From Sciscionella sediminilitoris (GTDB lineage: Bacteria; Actinomycetota; Actinomycetes; Mycobacteriales; Pseudonocardiaceae), in NCBI RefSeq assembly GCF_000737195.2, contig NZ_JALM01000094.1, forward strand, positions 1-64,000: a stretch of DNA of 64,000 bases. Direction: 5' to 3'. Of this stretch, positions 47,296-58,080 are shown piece by piece (within the stretch, counting starts at the first letter, position 1; each line of letters begins with the position of its first letter). Below the pieces are notes generated by a model. That model searched no databases. It was given only the letters and a program-made list of their open reading frames with translations, and was not told the origin of the DNA. Both the position numbers and the translations under genes were made by a program.

Positions 47296-48072
47296 TCACG
47301 CAAGTGGAAGTGTGAATCGTTCGCCGATCTTGCCCGCGGCCTGGGTATCGGTGAGCCAGAGGGTGCGGTGTGTACCGAGGGCTCCCGCCGCGGGCAACTG
47401 CACCTCACCGGCCCCGGCGAGCGCCATGGCCACCGCAGGTCCCTTGCCCGCGCCGTCGGTGACGATCCAGACCTCCTCCGCGTGCCGGATGGCGGGCAGG
47501 GTCAGCGAGATCCTGGTGGGCGGCGGCTTCGGGCAGTTGCGCACCGCGACCACACTCTGCTCGGTCTCGTAGACCGCGGGAGACTCGGGGAACACCGAGG
47601 CCACGTGCCCCTCCGGGCCGACGCCCAGCATCAGCACGTCGAACCGGGGTACCGCGCCGTGGTCCTCCGGGGTGGCGTTCTCGGCGAGAATGCGCGCGTA
47701 GTCGGCGGCAGCGGCCTCGGGGTCATCGCCGAAGGCGCCGTCCGAAGGCGCCATGACGTGCACCCGCTCCGGATCCACCGGCACGTGGTCGAGCAGCGCG
47801 CCGAAAGCCTGGGTGGCGTTGCGCTCGGGATCGCCCTCCGGGAGGAACCGCTCGTCGCCCCAGTAGATGTCCAGCTTCGCCCAGTCCACGGCATCCCGCG
47901 CCGGGCTGTCCCGGACGTGTTCGAGCACCGCGATGCCCGCTCCGCCCCCGGTGAGCGCGACCGCGGCGCTGCCGCGTGCGCTCTGTACGTCGACGATCCT
48001 GGTGACCAGGCGGGCCGCCGCGGCCGCGGCCAGCTGCTCCCGGTTCGTGTGGGTCAGTAGTTGTGGTTTCAC
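47296..48072 (-). CDS. pgl: 6-phosphogluconolactonase
   Basis: 258 residues of the DevB family. Conserved parts are VALTGGGAGIAVLEHV, YWGDERFLPEGDPERNATQAF, LGVGPEGHVASVFPESP with the catalytic His, and PTRISLTLPAIRHAEEVW. It hydrolyses 6-phosphogluconolactone made by Zwf. The GTG start overlaps the stop of the sedolisin gene (GTGA). It is normally next to opcA; here two extra genes lie between. Confidence 0.92.
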   Translation of the reverse strand: MKPQLLTHTNREQLAAAAAARLVTRIVDVQSARGSAAVALTGGGAGIAVLEHVRDSPARDAVDWAKLDIYWGDERFLPEGDPERNATQAFGALLDHVPVDPERVHVMAPSDGAFGDDPEAAAADYARILAENATPEDHGAVPRFDVLMLGVGPEGHVASVFPESPAVYETEQSVVAVRNCPKPPPTRISLTLPAIRHAEEVWIVTDGAGKGPAVAMALAGAGEVQLPAAGALGTHRTLWLTDTQAAGKIGERFTLPLA

Positions 48073-49337
48073 GGTGCCATTTTTTCACCGGTCGGGCTTG
48101 TGCCGCTCAGCGCGGGCACGAATGTGGCGAGGTCCGGGGTGCCCCAGCCGCTCGCCACGTCGAAACCGGGTCCGGCGCGGAATCCACGCACGCCCGCGTA
48201 GTCGTTGGAGCCCTTGGTGATGTCGACGATGCCCGCCTCCGTGCCCCGCGCGCCGAGCCGGTAGAGCCTCGGATTGATCTGGCCCAGCCGGTGGCCCGCC
48301 GACTGCACGGCGAGCGCGAGGCTGCCCGCGAACAGGGGAGCGGACTGCGAGGTGCCCTGTTCACCCTTCATCGTGATGTCCGGGAAGGACCGCATCGGCG
48401 AGCCGGTGATGTCCGCGACCCGGTCCTGCCAGGCGGGACGCTTGTACACCTTGGAGAAGCCGCCGCCGGAGAAGTCGATCAGCTCGTCGGGCTTGGTGCG
48501 CCTGCCGTTCTCGTCCAGGCTGAGGCTGGTGCCGCCGACCGAGGTGACGAGCGGATCCGCGGCTGGCCAGCTCGCCGCGCGGAACGGATAGTCGCCCTGA
48601 TTGCCCGGCGCCGGACTCGTCGCTCCGTCGTCCCCGCTCGAGGCGACCAGGGTGACCCCCGCCCGGTTCGCCCGGCGCAGCGCCGGATCCAGGGTCTTGA
48701 TCGAGTCCAGCGAGGGGAAGTTCTCCTCGGTCGTACCGAAGCTGAACGAGACCACATCGGCGATGCGGTGCCCGGTCAGATAGTCGACCGCGTGCATCAT
48801 CTCCGGGAGCCCGGTGAAACCCTCGGTTTCGGCGACCGGGGTAGCGGCGACCACGATCTTGGCCGAGGGGGCCATCGCGTGGATCATCGTCACATCCAGG
48901 TCGGTCTCACCGCGCCAGGATTCGCAGGCTTCCTTGTCCACGCCGGGATCCGTGCACGCGGGTACCGGACCGGACGGGGAGAGCACGTCCACGTCGGCTG
49001 GCGGCAGGCCGTGTTTGCGGGAGTAGTCGTCGAGCACTTGGCGCACCTGAGAGTCACCGAACGAGACCACGGTGGCCACGGTGGCACCGGCGCCGGTGAT
49101 CCCCGTGTTCCACACGGCGTTCGCCCCGTAGGCGGTGGTCTCCTGCGGCAGGTTCGGCACCGCGGTCTCCAGCCTGGCGACCCGCTCGGCGACAGTGTCC
49201 GCGCCGACGAAGGAGGCGGCGGCCGGGGAGAACTGCCGCGCCGTGTTGCCCGGCCTCGCCGCTGCCGGGACCGCTCCGGTGCCGAGCAGCGCGAGGGCGA
49301 CCGCGCCGACGGCGGCCAGGCGGGTGGACCGGGTCAT
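48069..49337 (-). CDS. Secreted sedolisin (S53) serine-carboxyl peptidase without a full pro-domain
   Basis: 422 residues. The signal peptide is about 1-28. The S53 triad is Glu144 and Asp148 in GETDLDVTMIHAMAP, and Ser330 in GTSQSAP; the oxyanion Asp236 is in SSGDDGA. The C-terminal calcium site is VDITKGSND plus FDVASGWGTPD. Sedolisins usually carry a pro-domain of about 180 residues; here the catalytic fold begins near residue 68. Its ATG overlaps the decarboxylase stop and its stop overlaps pgl, so it is translationally locked into the pentose-phosphate operon. Confidence 0.88.
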   Translation of the reverse strand: MTRSTRLAAVGAVALALLGTGAVPAAARPGNTARQFSPAAASFVGADTVAERVARLETAVPNLPQETTAYGANAVWNTGITGAGATVATVVSFGDSQVRQVLDDYSRKHGLPPADVDVLSPSGPVPACTDPGVDKEACESWRGETDLDVTMIHAMAPSAKIVVAATPVAETEGFTGLPEMMHAVDYLTGHRIADVVSFSFGTTEENFPSLDSIKTLDPALRRANRAGVTLVASSGDDGATSPAPGNQGDYPFRAASWPAADPLVTSVGGTSLSLDENGRRTKPDELIDFSGGGFSKVYKRPAWQDRVADITGSPMRSFPDITMKGEQGTSQSAPLFAGSLALAVQSAGHRLGQINPRLYRLGARGTEAGIVDITKGSNDYAGVRGFRAGPGFDVASGWGTPDLATFVPALSGTSPTGEKMAP

Positions 49338-50734
49338 CGATAACCTCCTGCGCGATCGAGTGCGTCGATCACCTTAGTCACGTCCGCTGGTTCGGTGCGC
49401 CAATTGCTGAACGCGGCGCGCAACGCGGGGACCCCGGCGTAGGTGGTCGGAGTGAGGAAAGTGGTGCCGTCCTCGGCCAGCGCGTGCAGCACGGCGTCCA
49501 GGCGTTCCCGGCTCGGGCTCTCGGCCAGGGTGAAGCAGGCGACGTTGAGCCGCACCGGGGACAACAGCCGCCAGTGCGGGCGCTGTTCGAGCGCCGCGCC
49601 GAGGGAGTGCGCGAGCGCGCAGGTACGCCGCACGATCTCCGCGTGCCCCTTCCTGCCGTAGGCCCGCAGGCCGAACCAGGCGGCGAGGGCGCGCAACCGG
49701 CGCGAGTTCTCCGGTGCCAGGTGCATCGGGTCGGGGTTCGCGCCCGGTGCGCCGAGATAGGCGGCCGCGTTGTGGAACACCGCCCGCTGCAAATCCGGGC
49801 GCCGGGTGAACGCGACGGCCGAGTCGTAGGGCACGTTGAGCCACTTGTGCAGGTCCACGCAGACCGAATCGGCCGCGTCCAGTCCGGTGAGCAGCGCGGC
49901 ATGCGCGGGGGAGAGAGCGGCGAAACCACCGAAGGCCGCGTCCACGTGCAGCCAGAACGGATAGCGCTCGCGCAGCGCCAGGATCCCGGCGAGATCGTCG
50001 AAGTCGACGGTGTTCACGGTGCCCGCGTTCGCGATCACGATCGCGGGCCGCCCGGCCAGTCCGGCGAGCGCGGACTCGAGTGCGTCCAGGTCCACGGCCT
50101 CCCTGCCGGGCAGAGCCGGGACCGTGCGCAGCCGGCGCCTGCCGATCCCGAGGACGGACAGCGCCTTCCCGGCACTCGAGTGCGGGGTTCCGGAGAGCAC
50201 CGGAACGGGCCCGAGCGCATCGGCCCCGTCCTCGGTCACCGAGACGCCGGCGCGTTCCCCGAGCCATTCCCGGCCGACGGCGAGCCCGAGCAGATTCGAC
50301 ATGGTCGCCCCGCTGACGAAGGTCCCGGTGTGCGCGGACCCGAGGCCGAACAGGTCCGCGAGCCAGGTCACCGTCTCGCGTTCCAGGTCCACCGCGGTCG
50401 AACCGACGGCCGCGCTGGCGTTCTGGTCGAACACCGCGGTCAGCCAGTCACCGAGCAGGGCCGCGGGAGTGGCGCCACCGGTGACGAAGCCCAGATACCG
50501 GGGACCGGCGCTGCCGGAGAATCCCGGGGCCCAGCGCGCGGCGAACTCCGCGAGCGCGGCCCGGGCACCGATCCCGGTCTCCGGAACCGGGACGGGATCG
50601 GGTGCCGGGCCGGTGCTGCCCGCGGGGTGCTCGGTGAGCTCGCCGAGCACCCCGACGGCGTACCGTTCGCCCTCCTCGAGCAGTGCGGGCAGGGCGCGCA
50701 GATCCTCGGCGAGGTGTCGGTCCACGGCGGCCAC
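49334..50734 (-). CDS. Pyridoxal-dependent group II decarboxylase
   Basis: 466 residues. PLP contacts are visible: FVSGATMSNLLGL near 139-151, HVDAAFGG (His264, Asp265), and the Schiff-base Lys297 in DLHKWLNVPYD. The fold is that of aromatic L-amino-acid, tyrosine and glutamate decarboxylases. Relatives in plants and actinobacteria make tyramine, tryptamine and similar amines; the substrate cannot be read from sequence alone. It begins 31 bp after opcA and overlaps the sedolisin gene by 4 nt. Confidence 0.87.
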   Translation of the reverse strand: MAAVDRHLAEDLRALPALLEEGERYAVGVLGELTEHPAGSTGPAPDPVPVPETGIGARAALAEFAARWAPGFSGSAGPRYLGFVTGGATPAALLGDWLTAVFDQNASAAVGSTAVDLERETVTWLADLFGLGSAHTGTFVSGATMSNLLGLAVGREWLGERAGVSVTEDGADALGPVPVLSGTPHSSAGKALSVLGIGRRRLRTVPALPGREAVDLDALESALAGLAGRPAIVIANAGTVNTVDFDDLAGILALRERYPFWLHVDAAFGGFAALSPAHAALLTGLDAADSVCVDLHKWLNVPYDSAVAFTRRPDLQRAVFHNAAAYLGAPGANPDPMHLAPENSRRLRALAAWFGLRAYGRKGHAEIVRRTCALAHSLGAALEQRPHWRLLSPVRLNVACFTLAESPSRERLDAVLHALAEDGTTFLTPTTYAGVPALRAAFSNWRTEPADVTKVIDALDRAGGYR

Positions 50735-50765
50735 TACCGGAGGACCGGCCCGGCGGCCGTACTGC

Positions 50766-51731
50766 TCACGAAGCGCCGGCCTTCGGTTTGCGTGCCGTCT
50801 TCGCGCCGGACTTGGCGGTGTTCAGTTTGCGCCAGCGGCGCAGCGCGTCCGCATAGATCTCGTCCGCGTCGAGCCTGCGCAGCTCCTCGGCGAGGCATTC
50901 GTTCACCTTGCGCCGCTGCAGGGCGACCTTGCGCTCGGGCTGGCCCGGCTGCGTGAGGGTGCCCGTCTTGCCGTCCGGACGGACCAGGTCGACCGGCCCG
51001 GAGCGGCGCTGCAGGGACACCGAGCCGATGCCCCCGCCCTTGTTCGCCTTGACCCGGCGCACCGGTACCCGCAGGGATTCGGCGAGCCAGGCGGCGAGCA
51101 GATCCGTGGACGGCGAGTCCGCGGCCCCGGTCACGGTCGCCCCGGTGACCTTCTCGTGTGGTGGCAGGTCCAGCGCCGAGGCGAGCATCGCCCGCCAGGA
51201 GGTCAGCCGGGTCCACGCCAGATCGGTGTCCCCGTCGGTGTACGAGGCGGCGCGCTGCTCGAGCGCCTTGATCGGGCGCTTGGTGTTCGCCGAGTCGGTG
51301 ATCCGCCGGTCGGCGAGCCGCCCGATCGGGTCGGTCGCGGGGACCGCGGGCGCGTCGAACGGCCACCAGGCCACGATCGGCGCGTCCGGGAGCAGCAGCG
51401 GCTCCACACAGCTGGCGCCCTCGTCGGCGAGCGGGCCGTAGAGGCGGAGCACGACCACCTCGGAGGCACCCGCGTCCCCGCCGATCCGGATCTGGGCGTC
51501 GAACCGTGCCGCAGCCCGCTTCGCGCCCCTGGCGACCACCAGCACGCGGCAGGGGTGCTCGCGGCTGGCGTCGTTCGCGGCGTCGATCGCCTCCTCGGTC
51601 TGCTGTCCGTCCTCGGTGGCGATGACCAGGGTGAGGACCCGGCCGAGGGTGGTCATCCCACCGGCCTCGCGCAGTTCCACGAGCTTCGCGTTGACCTGCG
51701 AGGTGTTGGTGGAGGGCATATCGATGATCAC
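50766..51731 (-). CDS. opcA: Glucose-6-phosphate dehydrogenase assembly protein OpcA
   Basis: 321 residues. The N-terminus IIDMPSTNTSQVNAKLVELRE and the AWWPFDAPAVPATDPIGRLADRRITDS block are typical. OpcA is needed for activity and assembly of Zwf in cyanobacteria and actinobacteria. The GTG at 51731 overlaps the zwf stop as GTGA and gives the conserved start VIIDMPST; a longer in-frame start at 51743 adds four residues. Confidence 0.92.
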   Translation of the reverse strand: MIIDMPSTNTSQVNAKLVELREAGGMTTLGRVLTLVIATEDGQQTEEAIDAANDASREHPCRVLVVARGAKRAAARFDAQIRIGGDAGASEVVVLRLYGPLADEGASCVEPLLLPDAPIVAWWPFDAPAVPATDPIGRLADRRITDSANTKRPIKALEQRAASYTDGDTDLAWTRLTSWRAMLASALDLPPHEKVTGATVTGAADSPSTDLLAAWLAESLRVPVRRVKANKGGGIGSVSLQRRSGPVDLVRPDGKTGTLTQPGQPERKVALQRRKVNECLAEELRRLDADEIYADALRRWRKLNTAKSGAKTARKPKAGAS

Positions 51732-53260
51732 GGCCGCCTCCATTCGTGTCCGTTGCGGGCGAGCATCTCGTTGGCGCTCTCCGGGCCCCAGCTGCCCGCG
51801 CGGTATCCCTCGGGTTTGCCGTTCGCCGCCCAGTGCGCGAGGACCGGGTCGAGGATCTCCCAGGAGAGCTCGACCTCCTCGTTGACCGGGAACAGCGAGG
51901 GCTCGCCGAGCAGCACGTCCAGGATCAGCCGCTCGTACGCCTCGGGGGAGGACTCGGTGAACGCGTGCCCGTAGGAGAAGTCCATGGTCACGTCCCGGAC
52001 CTCCATGGCGTTGCCCGGCACCTTGGAGCCGAACCGCATGGTCACGCCCTCGTCCGGCTGCACCCGGAACACCAGCGCGTTCTGCCCGAGTTCCTCGGTG
52101 GAGGTGTCGTCGAACGGCAGGTGCGGTGCGCGCTTGAACACCACCGCGATCTCGGTGACCCTGCGGCCGAGCCGCTTACCGGTGCGCAGATAGAACGGCA
52201 CCCCGGCCCAGCGGCGGTTGTCCACGGCCACGGTGATCGCCGCGTAGGTCTCGGTGACCGAGTCCTTGGCGAAACCGCCCTCCTGCAGCAGTCCGGGCAC
52301 TTTCTCGCCGCCCTGCCAGCCGCCGAGGTACTGCCCGCGCGCGGTGGTCTCCTCGAACGGGGTCACCGCGTGCGCGGCGTTGAGCACCTTGGCCTTCTCG
52401 GCACGCAGTGCGCGCGGGGAGAAGGAGAGCGGCTCCTCCATCGCGGTCAGCGCCATCAGCTGCAGCAGGTGGTTCTGGATGACATCCCGGGCGGCGCCGA
52501 TTCCGTCGTAGTACCCGGCGCGGCCACCGAGGCCGATGTCCTCGGCCATGGTGATCTGCACGTGGTCCACGTAGTTCGCGTTCCAGATCGGCTCGAAGAA
52601 CTGGTTCGCGAACCGCGCGGCCAGGATGTTCTGCACGGTTTCCTTGCCGAGATAGTGATCGATGCGGAACACCGACTCCTCGGGGAAGACCTCGTTGACG
52701 ATCCCGTTGAGCTCCTTGGCCGAGCGCAGGTCGTGCCCGAACGGCTTCTCGATCACGACCCGGCGCCAGCCGCCGCTTTCCTGATCGGTGAGTCCGCTGG
52801 TCTGCAGGCCCTGCAGCACCGTGGGGAAGGCGCCCGGCGGGATGGACAGGTAGAAGGCGTGATTGCCTCCGGTGCCCCGCTCCTCGTCGAGTTCCTTGAC
52901 CGTGCGCGCGAGGGTGTGGAACGCCTCCGGATCGTCGAAGCTGCCCTGCACGAAGCGGCAGCCCTCGGCGAGCCGGTCCCACACCTCCTGGCGGAACGGG
53001 GTTCGCGCGTGCTCCTTGACCGCCTCGTACACGACCTGGCCGAAGTCCTCGTCCTCCCAGTCACGGCGGGCGAACCCGACGAGCGCGAAGCCGGGCGGCA
53101 GCAGGCCCCGGTTGGCGAGGTCGTAGATGGCCGGCATGAGCTTCTTGCGGGACAGGTCACCGGTGACCCCGAAGATCACCACGCTGCACGGGCCCGCGAT
53201 GCGTGGCAGCCGCTTGTCCCGTTCGTCCCGGAGCGGGTTCTTGCGCTGAGCCGCCGCCAT
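51728..53260 (-). CDS. zwf: Glucose-6-phosphate 1-dehydrogenase
   Basis: 510 residues. The NADP loop is VIFGVTGDLSRKKLMPAIY (28-46). The substrate motif RIDHYLGKETVQN near 199-211 holds the catalytic His, and the EKPFGHD loop precedes it. It starts the oxidative pentose-phosphate branch and supplies NADPH. The ATG overlaps the pgi stop by one base (TGATG). Confidence 0.96.
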   Translation of the reverse strand: MAAAQRKNPLRDERDKRLPRIAGPCSVVIFGVTGDLSRKKLMPAIYDLANRGLLPPGFALVGFARRDWEDEDFGQVVYEAVKEHARTPFRQEVWDRLAEGCRFVQGSFDDPEAFHTLARTVKELDEERGTGGNHAFYLSIPPGAFPTVLQGLQTSGLTDQESGGWRRVVIEKPFGHDLRSAKELNGIVNEVFPEESVFRIDHYLGKETVQNILAARFANQFFEPIWNANYVDHVQITMAEDIGLGGRAGYYDGIGAARDVIQNHLLQLMALTAMEEPLSFSPRALRAEKAKVLNAAHAVTPFEETTARGQYLGGWQGGEKVPGLLQEGGFAKDSVTETYAAITVAVDNRRWAGVPFYLRTGKRLGRRVTEIAVVFKRAPHLPFDDTSTEELGQNALVFRVQPDEGVTMRFGSKVPGNAMEVRDVTMDFSYGHAFTESSPEAYERLILDVLLGEPSLFPVNEEVELSWEILDPVLAHWAANGKPEGYRAGSWGPESANEMLARNGHEWRRP

Positions 53261-54867
53261 CAGGCGAGTCCTCCGATCGCCGCGGCGATCGCGGAGAGAC
53301 CGGCGAGCCGGTCGGTGAGGTGCAGGCGGAGCACCGGACGTTCGTGCGCGGCGAGCACCGAACCGTCCCCGAGCGCCTGCGCGTGCTGCAGTCCGCCGAG
53401 GGTGAACGGCTGCTCCGGCACATCCAGGTCGTCCGCGTTCGCGCCGGTGATCTGCAGGAACACTCCGTTCTGGTGGCCGCCCTTGTGGTACTGGCCGGTG
53501 GAGTGCAGGAACCGGGGACCCCAGCCGAAGGTGGTCTGCAGTCCGCTGCGGGCGGCGAGCTCACCGCGCAGCACGGCGGCCGAGGCATCGTCGATCCGGT
53601 CCAGATAGGCCTGCACGGAGAGGTAACCGGCCTCCGGCGCGGCGTCCAGCAGCGCCTTGATCGCCTCGGTGAGGCTGCGCGCCTGGCCGATCCAGTCCCC
53701 GGAGGCGTACACCTCGACCTCGTCCACCACGAAGTTCGGGCTGGCCTCCTCGCCGGCGCCGGAGGGCTTGCCGAGCAGGTCCCGTGCGGCCTGTTTGGCG
53801 GCCTCCACATCCGGCTGGTCGAACGGGTTGATGCCGAGCAGTTTGCCCGCGACCGCGGTGGCGTACTCCCACAGCAGCATCAGCCCGCCGAGGCTGCCCG
53901 CGGTGGCCAGCTTCGCGGCACCGGTGGGCTGGCCCAGCGCGACCGGGGTGGCGTCCGCGCCCGCGTCGGCGAACCCGGGCGCTTCCGGGCTCTCCACCGC
54001 GACCGGGAGCAGCCCGGTGCCGTTCTTGCCGGTCGACTCGGCGATCAGCTGCTCGGCCCAGTCGGCGAAACCGGTGATCCCGGAATTGTTGTCGGCCAGT
54101 ACGACCTTCTCCGCACCGGCGCTGTGCGCGTTGCCGAGCGCCGCACCGAGCAGCAGGGCGGGGTTGCTCGCCGCGTCCGCGGACAGCTCCTTGGCCGCGT
54201 CCGCCGCATCGTCGAGCAGCCCGGCGATGTCCGCACCGGCCAGACCGGCGGGCACCAGCCCGAAGGCGGTCAGCGCCGAGTACCGGCCGCCCACGTGCGG
54301 GTCGGCGAGGAACACCTTGCGGTATCCGGCTTCTTCGGCGAGGTGCTGCAGCGGCGAGCCGGGGTCGGTGACCACCACGATGCGCGAGGCGGCGTCGATG
54401 CCCTGTTCGGTGAACGCGGCCTCGAAGATCCGCCGGTGCGAGTCGGTCTCCACCGTGCCGCCGGACTTGGAGGACACGATCACCGCGGTGCGCTGCAGTT
54501 CACCCGCGAGGGCGTCGGCGACCTGCTGCGGGTCCGTGGTGTCCAGCACGACCAGCTGCACGCCAGCGGTCTGCGTGATCACCTCGGGAGCCAGTGAGGA
54601 ACCGCCCATCCCGGCGAGTACGAAGCGGGAGACGCCCTCGTCCAGGTACGCCGCCCGCAGTGCCTCGATCTCGGCGAGCAGCGGCCGGGAGGTCTCGTGC
54701 AGCGTGGTCCAGGCGAGCCGGATGGCCGCCTCGGACTGCGCCTCGGCCCCCCACAGTGTGGCGTCCCCGGAGGTCAGCTTGCTGGCGAACCGTTCGGCGG
54801 CGAGCTGGGCCGCGGTCTGGCTCGCCTGCTCGGCGAGGGTGTCGTCGAGGATCTGTACTTCGGTCAT
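53260..54867 (-). CDS. pgi: Glucose-6-phosphate isomerase
   Basis: 535 residues. It is the divergent actinobacterial form found inside pentose-phosphate operons. The SIS-type sugar-binding pieces are [16 protein letters not shown] near 80, [18 protein letters not shown] near 126, and [22 protein letters not shown]-terminal [16 protein letters not shown] holds conserved His and Lys. The ATG at 54867 overlaps the tal stop (ATGA). It links glycolysis with the neighbouring zwf step. Confidence 0.93.
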   Translation of the reverse strand: MTEVQILDDTLAEQASQTAAQLAAERFASKLTSGDATLWGAEAQSEAAIRLAWTTLHETSRPLLAEIEALRAAYLDEGVSRFVLAGMGGSSLAPEVITQTAGVQLVVLDTTDPQQVADALAGELQRTAVIVSSKSGGTVETDSHRRIFEAAFTEQGIDAASRIVVVTDPGSPLQHLAEEAGYRKVFLADPHVGGRYSALTAFGLVPAGLAGADIAGLLDDAADAAKELSADAASNPALLLGAALGNAHSAGAEKVVLADNNSGITGFADWAEQLIAESTGKNGTGLLPVAVESPEAPGFADAGADATPVALGQPTGAAKLATAGSLGGLMLLWEYATAVAGKLLGINPFDQPDVEAAKQAARDLLGKPSGAGEEASPNFVVDEVEVYASGDWIGQARSLTEAIKALLDAAPEAGYLSVQAYLDRIDDASAAVLRGELAARSGLQTTFGWGPRFLHSTGQYHKGGHQNGVFLQITGANADDLDVPEQPFTLGGLQHAQALGDGSVLAAHERPVLRLHLTDRLAGLSAIAAAIGGLA

Positions 54868-55973
54868 GCCCCCGCCTTCTGCAGCTGCGTGGTCACCGTC
54901 TCGAGCAGCTCGGCCCAGGACTTGTCGAACTTCTGCACGCCCTCGTTCTCCAGGACCGTGTACACGTCGTCGATGTCGATGCCGAGACCGGCGAGCGCGT
55001 CGAAGACCTGCTGGGCCTGGTCCGCGGTGCCGGTGACGGTGTCCCCGTTCAGCTCGGCGTGGTCGGCGACCGCCTCGATCGTCTTCTCCGGCATGGTGTT
55101 CACCGAGTCGGTGACGACCAGCTCGTCGACGTAGCGGGTGTCGGAGTAGGCAGGGTCCTTCACGCCGGTCGAGGCCCACAGCGGGCGCTGCGCGTGCGCA
55201 CCCTCGGCGGCGAGCGCCTTCCAGCGGTCGGTGGCGAACGCCTCCTGGAAGGCCGCGTAGGCGAGCCGGGCGTTGGCGATGGCCGCCTTGCCACGCATCG
55301 CGCTGGCCTCGCTGGAGCCGAGCGCGTCCAGCCGGGCGTCGATCTCGGTGTCCACCCTGGACACGAAGAAGGAGGCGACCGAGTGGATGCCGCGCAGGTC
55401 GTGCCCGTTGGCCTTGGCCTGTTCGAGCCCGGCGAAGAACGCGTCCATCACCTCGCGGTAGCGCTGCACCGAGAAGATCAGCGTGACGTTGACGCTGATG
55501 CCCTCGGCCAGTACCGCGGTGATCGCCGGGAGCCCTTCCGGGGTGGCCGGGATCTTGATGTGCACGTTCGGCCGGTCCACCGTCTTGGCCAGGTCCTTGG
55601 CCTGTGCCACGGTGGCCTCGGTGTCCCTGGCCAGCCGCGGGTCGACCTCGATGGAGACGCGCCCGTCGACCCCGTCGGTCGCGGTGTAGACGTCCCGGAA
55701 CAGGTCCGCGGCGTTGCGCACGTCGGTGGTGGTGATCTCCCGGACGGCCGCGTCCACGTCGGCGCCGCGCGCGGAGAGCTCGCGCACCTGCGCGTCGTAG
55801 GCCGCCCCGTTGCTCAGCGCCCCGGCGAAGATCGTCGGGTTCGTGGTGACCCCGACGATGTGCTTGTCCCGGATCAGCGCCGCGAGGTTGCCGCTGTCCA
55901 GTCGTTCCCTGGACAGGTCGTCGAGCCAGATGGACACCCCGAGCCCGGAGAGTTCGGCGAGTTTGTCCGTCAT
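54864..55973 (-). CDS. tal: Transaldolase
   Basis: 369 residues. The opening [18 protein letters not shown] and [13 protein letters not shown] are family marks. The Schiff-base Lys lies in [15 protein letters not shown] (near 146), and [11 protein letters not shown] follows. It transfers dihydroxyacetone units between sugar phosphates. It lies 10 bp after tkt, and its stop overlaps pgi. Confidence 0.95.
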   Translation of the reverse strand: MTDKLAELSGLGVSIWLDDLSRERLDSGNLAALIRDKHIVGVTTNPTIFAGALSNGAAYDAQVRELSARGADVDAAVREITTTDVRNAADLFRDVYTATDGVDGRVSIEVDPRLARDTEATVAQAKDLAKTVDRPNVHIKIPATPEGLPAITAVLAEGISVNVTLIFSVQRYREVMDAFFAGLEQAKANGHDLRGIHSVASFFVSRVDTEIDARLDALGSSEASAMRGKAAIANARLAYAAFQEAFATDRWKALAAEGAHAQRPLWASTGVKDPAYSDTRYVDELVVTDSVNTMPEKTIEAVADHAELNGDTVTGTADQAQQVFDALAGLGIDIDDVYTVLENEGVQKFDKSWAELLETVTTQLQKAGA

Positions 55974-55983
55974 GTTCGTCCTC

Positions 55984-58080
55984 CTAGTTCGCGTTGTTGA
56001 GGGAGGCGTTCGCCGCGTCGACGACGGCCTCGGTGGTGATCCCGAACTGCTCGAAGAGCGTCGCGTAGTCGGCGGAGGCGCCGAAGTGCTCGATGCCGAC
56101 GATGCGCCCGCGATCGCCGACGAACCGGTGCCACGGCATCGCGATACCCGCTTCGACGGCGACCCGCGCGGTCACATCCTTGGGCAGGACCGACTCGCGG
56201 TACTCGGCGTCCTGGGCGTCGAACCACTCGACACAGGGCATGGACACCACACGAGCTGAAACGTTCTGTTCAGCCAATTTCTTCCGCGCGGCCACGGCGA
56301 GCTGCAGTTCGGAACCGGTGGCAATGAGGATCACGTCCGGGGTGGATTCGGTGTCCTCGAGCACGTAGCCGCCACGCTTGACTCCTTCGGTCGCCTTCGC
56401 CGCGGTCTGCGCGTGGGTGGGCAGGTTCTGGCGGGAAAGGGCGATCCCGACCGGGCCCTCGCGCCACTCGAGCGTCGCACGCCAGGCGGCCGCTGTCTCG
56501 TTCGCATCACCCGGACGGACGACGGAGAGGTTCGGGATGGCGCGCAGCGCGGCCAGCTGCTCGATCGGCTGGTGGGTCGGGCCGTCCTCGCCGAGGCCGA
56601 TCGAGTCGTGGGTCCACACGTAGACCGGCGTGGTGCCCATCAGCGCGCCGAGCCGGACGGCGGGGCGCATGTAGTCGGAGAAGATCAGGAAGGTGCCGCC
56701 GTACGGCCGGGTCGGACCGTGCAGCGCGATCCCGTTGAGGATCGAGCCCATGGCGTGCTCGCGGATGCCGAAGTGCAGCGTGCGGCCGTACTCGGCGGCC
56801 TGCCACATCCCGGTGGAGATCTTCTTGGGGCCGAACGACTCGACCCCTTCCATGGTGGTGTTGTTCGACTCCGCGAGGTCGGCCGAGCCGCCCCACAGCT
56901 CGGGCAGCACCGGGGCGAGCGCGTTGAGCACGGCACCGGAGGCCTTGCGGGTGGCGAGCCCCTTCTCGTCGGCCTCCCAGGTGGGCAGTGCGTCGGCCCA
57001 GCCCTCGGGCAGCTCGCCGGAGTGCAGCCGATCGAACAGCGCCTTGTGCTCCGGGTTCGCCTTCGCCCAGGAGTCGAAGGACTCCTGCCAGGCGGCGTGC
57101 GTGTTCCGGCCGCGGGTGACCACCTGGCGGGCGTGCTCCAGCACCGCGTCCTCGACCGGGAACTCGGCGGACTCGTCGAAGCCGAGCGCCTTCTTGACCG
57201 CGGCGACCTCCTCGGCGCCGAGCGCGGCGCCGTGCGCCTTGCCGGTGTCCATCAGGTTCGGCGCCGGGTAGCCGATCACGGTGCGCAGCACGATGAAGCT
57301 GGGGCGCTGGGTCTCCGCCTTCGCGGCCTCGAGCGCGGCGAGCAGCCCGGCCACGTTCTCCCCGCCCTCGACCTCCTGCACGTGCCAGCCGTAGGCCTCG
57401 TACCGGGCGCGGGTGTCCTCGGAGAGCGCGATCGTGGTGTCGTCCTCGATGGAGATCTGGTTCGCGTCGTAGATGACCGTGAGGTTGCCGAGCCCCTGGG
57501 TGCCCGCGATGGACGAGGCTTCGGAGGTCACGCCCTCCTCGATGTCACCGTCCGAGGCGAGCACGTAGACCTGGTGGTCGAACGGGGAGTCACCGGGCAG
57601 TGCCTCGGGATCGAAGAGGCCGCGCTCCCGGCGGGCGGCCATGGCCATCCCGACCGCGGAGGCGAGCCCCTGACCGAGCGGGCCGGTGGTGATCTCGACA
57701 CCGGCGGTGTGCCGCCACTCGGGGTGGCCGGGGGTCTTGGAACCCCACTGACGCAGCTGCTGGATGTCGGCGAGCTCGAGCCCGTAGCCGGAGAACATCA
57801 GCTGCAGGTAGAGGGTGAGGCTGGAGTGCCCGCAGGAGAGCACGAACCGGTCGCGGCCGATCCATTCGGGGTCGCTCGGGTCGTGCCGCATCACCCGCTG
57901 GAACAGCGCGTAGGCCGTCGGGGCGAGGCTCATCGCGGTCCCGGGATGCCCGTTGCCCTTGTGCTGCACCGCGTCCGCGGCGAGCACGCGGATCGTGTCG
58001 ACGGCGCGACTGTCGAGCTCGGTCCAGTCCGCTGGCAGGTTCGGCGTGGTTAGGCTGGTGATTCGATCAACACTGGACAC
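55984..58080 (-). CDS. tkt: Transketolase
   Basis: 698 residues. The thiamine diphosphate motif is the GDGDIEEG-like [18 protein letters not shown] near 159, with NQISIEDDT. Other marks are [14 protein letters not shown] near 42, [12 protein letters not shown], and the pyrimidine-domain [20 protein letters not shown]. It moves two-carbon ketol units. The GTG start has a GGGAG site. It heads the minus-strand operon tkt-tal-pgi-zwf-opcA-(decarboxylase)-(sedolisin)-pgl and is divergent from ctaB. Confidence 0.96.
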   Translation of the reverse strand: MSSVDRITSLTTPNLPADWTELDSRAVDTIRVLAADAVQHKGNGHPGTAMSLAPTAYALFQRVMRHDPSDPEWIGRDRFVLSCGHSSLTLYLQLMFSGYGLELADIQQLRQWGSKTPGHPEWRHTAGVEITTGPLGQGLASAVGMAMAARRERGLFDPEALPGDSPFDHQVYVLASDGDIEEGVTSEASSIAGTQGLGNLTVIYDANQISIEDDTTIALSEDTRARYEAYGWHVQEVEGGENVAGLLAALEAAKAETQRPSFIVLRTVIGYPAPNLMDTGKAHGAALGAEEVAAVKKALGFDESAEFPVEDAVLEHARQVVTRGRNTHAAWQESFDSWAKANPEHKALFDRLHSGELPEGWADALPTWEADEKGLATRKASGAVLNALAPVLPELWGGSADLAESNNTTMEGVESFGPKKISTGMWQAAEYGRTLHFGIREHAMGSILNGIALHGPTRPYGGTFLIFSDYMRPAVRLGALMGTTPVYVWTHDSIGLGEDGPTHQPIEQLAALRAIPNLSVVRPGDANETAAAWRATLEWREGPVGIALSRQNLPTHAQTAAKATEGVKRGGYVLEDTESTPDVILIATGSELQLAVAARKKLAEQNVSARVVSMPCVEWFDAQDAEYRESVLPKDVTARVAVEAGIAMPWHRFVGDRGRIVGIEHFGASADYATLFEQFGITTEAVVDAANASLNNAN

